Below, piece by piece: positions 6,319 to 7,766 of a DNA stretch of 7,766 nucleotides (position 1 is its first letter; each line of letters opens with the position of its first letter). The notes below the pieces were generated by a model. It made no database searches, had not been told where the DNA came from, and was given only the letters and a program-made list of their open reading frames with translations. The translations under genes were made by a program, and so were the position numbers. The DNA comes from RGIG5612 sp045600845 (lineage in GTDB: Bacteria > Bacillota > Clostridia > Lachnospirales > Lachnospiraceae). The DNA is taken from assembly GCA_045600845.1 (NCBI GenBank), contig JAZRYR010000057.1:1-7766 (forward strand). Reading direction: 5' to 3'.

Positions 6319-7577
6319 TGAACAAATCTGTTAGAAATATTATTATCCGAATCATCATCATGCTCATCCTTTCCGCCGCTATTGTGCTGATTGGGTTTGC
6401 TTTCCGTCCAAAAAATACAGAACCGGCGGAGAAAGAAATTGTTGAAGGTCACGACCTGATTTTATGGTATTACGATGATAATATGGAAGATTTCGTGGAG
6501 CAGGTTAAAGCGGATTATTTTAAAACATCCGGTCTTAGAGTGGAATGCAAAAAGGTTTCTGCGGTTTCTTTCTTTGACAATATTAACCGATTAAATATAT
6601 CCGGCGAAGAAGCACCGGATCTTTATATTACGGAAACCACAAAACTGGAGCAGGCTTATTTAGGAAGTACGGCAAAAGTCAATGGGGATACGGATATTTA
6701 TTCGTTAAAAAACTATTCCAGAAATTCTTTATCCAGTGTTATGTATGATGGAAAGATGGTAGGTTATCCATTGTGCTTCAACACCTCTTTTTTCGTTTAT
6801 AATCCGGATATGGTTGAAAAAGCCCCGAAAACGTTTAAGGAAATTGCAGAAATGTCTACATCCTTTATTAAAGATGCGGAGTCCGATGTAGATATGATCA
6901 TGCTTTTTGATGTATCGAATCTGCTGGATAATTATTTGTTTGTCGGAAATTATCTTACCTTAGGGGGCGATAATGGGGACAACAGTGAAGAATTTGATGT
7001 TTATAACGAAAATCTTATTGAGGCTGCATTCCGTTATCAGGAATTGAGCTCTAATCTGAAAATAGATCTTGCAACAACAACTTATGACCTGGTTGAAAAC
7101 AGTTTTGCTTTTGGCAGATGTAAGATGGCTTTGTTGAATTGTAGTTCTCTGGCATTGCTGAATGAGTTGAATGTTCCGTATGTAATAACGGAATTTCCCA
7201 AATTGACGGATATGTTAGGAACCAAAGGCTTAGCGGACAACTGGTGTGTCTGTGTAAATCCAATGTCCGGGAATGTAGAGAAAGCAGAAGAACTGGCAAA
7301 ATTCATGACTTTTGACGAAGCCGGCGTTATCTATGGGAATACCGGTTATATGAGCTGTCTTAGAAGTGTCAACCGGGGAAAAGGGTTTAAAACTGTTTAT
7401 GAACAGTATGAAATTACTTCCCGTCTTCCAAAATTGATTGAGACAGAAGATCTCTGGAAAGACTTAAAGAGTATGCTGAATAATATCTGGACGGGTGCAG
7501 ATGTTGCGTCTGAACTGGATCAGTTTCAGATAAAAGTAAACGACAGTCTTTTTGCTCGAAATGAACTTCAAAAATAA
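6318..7577 (+). CDS. MalE-like extracellular solute-binding protein, membrane-anchored rather than lipoprotein
   Basis: The 419-residue protein resembles family 1 (maltose-binding type) solute-binding proteins. DLILWYYDD (46-54), PDLYITETTKLEQ (100-112), YDGKMVGYPLCFNTSFFVYNPDMV and the closing region near 391-414 follow the MalE layout. The ligand cannot be predicted. Residues 1-7 are basic, about 8-28 form one hydrophobic segment, and the exported part follows. There is no cysteine at the end of that segment, so it is not a typical Gram-positive lipoprotein; an uncleaved anchor or type I cleavage are both possible. Seven cysteines (77, 153, 268, 275, 310, 312, 347) are unusual for an exported protein. 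The start codon overlaps the topA stop (TAATG). The nearest Shine-Dalgarno-like sequence, AGAGGA (6297-6302), is 15 bases away, so translation probably depends on termination-reinitiation coupled to topA. No ABC permease or ATPase is present. The fold assignment is good; a transport role is uncertain. Confidence 0.85.
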   Translation: MNKSVRNIIIRIIIMLILSAAIVLIGFAFRPKNTEPAEKEIVEGHDLILWYYDDNMEDFVEQVKADYFKTSGLRVECKKVSAVSFFDNINRLNISGEEAPDLYITETTKLEQAYLGSTAKVNGDTDIYSLKNYSRNSLSSVMYDGKMVGYPLCFNTSFFVYNPDMVEKAPKTFKEIAEMSTSFIKDAESDVDMIMLFDVSNLLDNYLFVGNYLTLGGDNGDNSEEFDVYNENLIEAAFRYQELSSNLKIDLATTTYDLVENSFAFGRCKMALLNCSSLALLNELNVPYVITEFPKLTDMLGTKGLADNWCVCVNPMSGNVEKAEELAKFMTFDEAGVIYGNTGYMSCLRSVNRGKGFKTVYEQYEITSRLPKLIETEDLWKDLKSMLNNIWTGADVASELDQFQIKVNDSLFARNELQK

Positions 7578-7590
7578 TTTTCAATAAAAT
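7576..7590. promoter_or_regulatory. CodY-like box upstream of the last gene
   Basis: AATTTTCAATAAAAT matches 12 of 15 positions of the CodY consensus AATTTTCWGAAAATT. It begins inside the stop codon of the solute-binding protein gene and lies 21 bp upstream of the -35 at 7612. CodY in Firmicutes represses or activates in response to branched-chain amino acids and GTP. Because the gap is extremely AT-rich, a three-mismatch hit can arise by chance, so this is tentative. The same bases also form part of an all-AT inverted repeat (7573-7581 with 7594-7602) that is not a terminator. Confidence 0.25.
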
Positions 7591-7611
7591 AACAAAATTA
7601 TTACAGAAATA

Positions 7612-7640
7612 TTGCAAGAAGCGTTAATATTTTGTAAAAT
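7612..7640 (+). promoter_or_regulatory. sigma-A-type promoter for the truncated last gene
   Basis: The -35 is TTGCAA (7612-7617, 4 of 6) and the -10 is TAAAAT (7635-7640, 5 of 6), with a 17-bp spacer. Transcription would begin near 7647, about 35 nt before the ATG at 7682. The 104-bp gap from the preceding gene together with this promoter suggests the last gene is a separate unit, although no strong terminator precedes it. Confidence 0.6.
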
Positions 7641-7681
7641 ATCGGTCAGAGGTTCTTTTCCGTCATTGGATGGAGCAGAAC

Positions 7682-7766
7682 ATGAAAAATAGAAAAGTAA
7701 TTAAAGTTTTATTAGTTGCAGTGTGTTTTGTTACGGCAGGTGTAATTTTCAGCTGTGCAGTAAAAA
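7682..7766 (+). CDS. start of an exported protein, truncated by the window end
   Basis: Only 28 codons are visible. The reading frame begins at the ATG at 7682 with GGAG (7672-7675) six bases upstream. The N-terminus is basic (MKNRKVIK), followed by a hydrophobic stretch of about 15 residues and then FSCAVK. This is a signal peptide. The IFSC sequence resembles a lipobox, with Cys25 as the possible lipid-modified residue, but Phe just before the Ser is atypical, so type I cleavage or a membrane anchor is also possible. The mature protein lies outside the window and cannot be identified. It could be functionally linked to the preceding solute-binding protein, but its own promoter makes that uncertain. 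Confidence 0.65.
   Translation, partial: MKNRKVIKVLLVAVCFVTAGVIFSCAVK

Noticed and set aside
7573..7602. Terminator after the solute-binding protein gene
   Set aside because: The inverted repeat is entirely A/T with a 12-nt loop and no T-run, so it is too weak to act as an intrinsic terminator.

Overview
The window looks like a chromosomal housekeeping stretch from an anaerobic low-to-moderate G+C Firmicute, most likely a Lachnospiraceae-type clostridium. The basis is the clostridial gene order comM/yifB - dprA - topA, AGGAG-type ribosome binding sites, sigma-A-like promoters and an iron-sulfur aldo/keto reductase of the kind common in anaerobes. The species call is an inference from these features; no rRNA or other taxonomic marker is present. 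All recognised genes lie on the + strand.

Layout. Positions 1-45 hold only a weak hairpin with a T-run, perhaps the end of an upstream unit. Positions 46-195 are two head-to-tail copies of a 75-bp, hairpin-rich repeat that differ at two bases. Just downstream is a good promoter (TTAACT-17-TATAAT) overlapped by a 7+7 dyad. It serves an aldo/keto reductase (271-1410) carrying two C-terminal 4Fe-4S motifs. The 172-bp gap after it contains a long near-perfect inverted repeat (1432-1500) and three GTAAAC words at 10- and 20-bp spacing.

The DNA-processing cassette follows: the ComM/YifB AAA+ ATPase (1583-3106), DprA (3122-4240, 15-bp gap) and DNA topoisomerase I (4324-6318). topA has its own likely promoter (TTGACA-18-TATTAA with an extended TG). 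The topA stop codon overlaps the start of a MalE-like solute-binding protein (6318-7577) in TAATG, so the two are probably translationally coupled. That protein has an N-terminal membrane segment but no lipobox, and no ABC permease is visible. A final gap holds a promoter (TTGCAA-17-TAAAAT) and a CodY-like box, then the first 28 codons of an exported protein cut off by the window end.

How they fit together: ComM and DprA act on incoming single-stranded DNA during transformation or recombination, and TopA relaxes negative supercoils, so the central cassette is a DNA topology and recombination unit. The solute-binding protein is functionally out of place. It sits where many clostridia carry codY, and it is the most unusual gene in the window. 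I found no clear evidence of a wholly new defence or mobile system. The strongest unexplained items are the 75-bp repeat, the 1432-1500 hairpin and the orphan binding protein coupled to topA.
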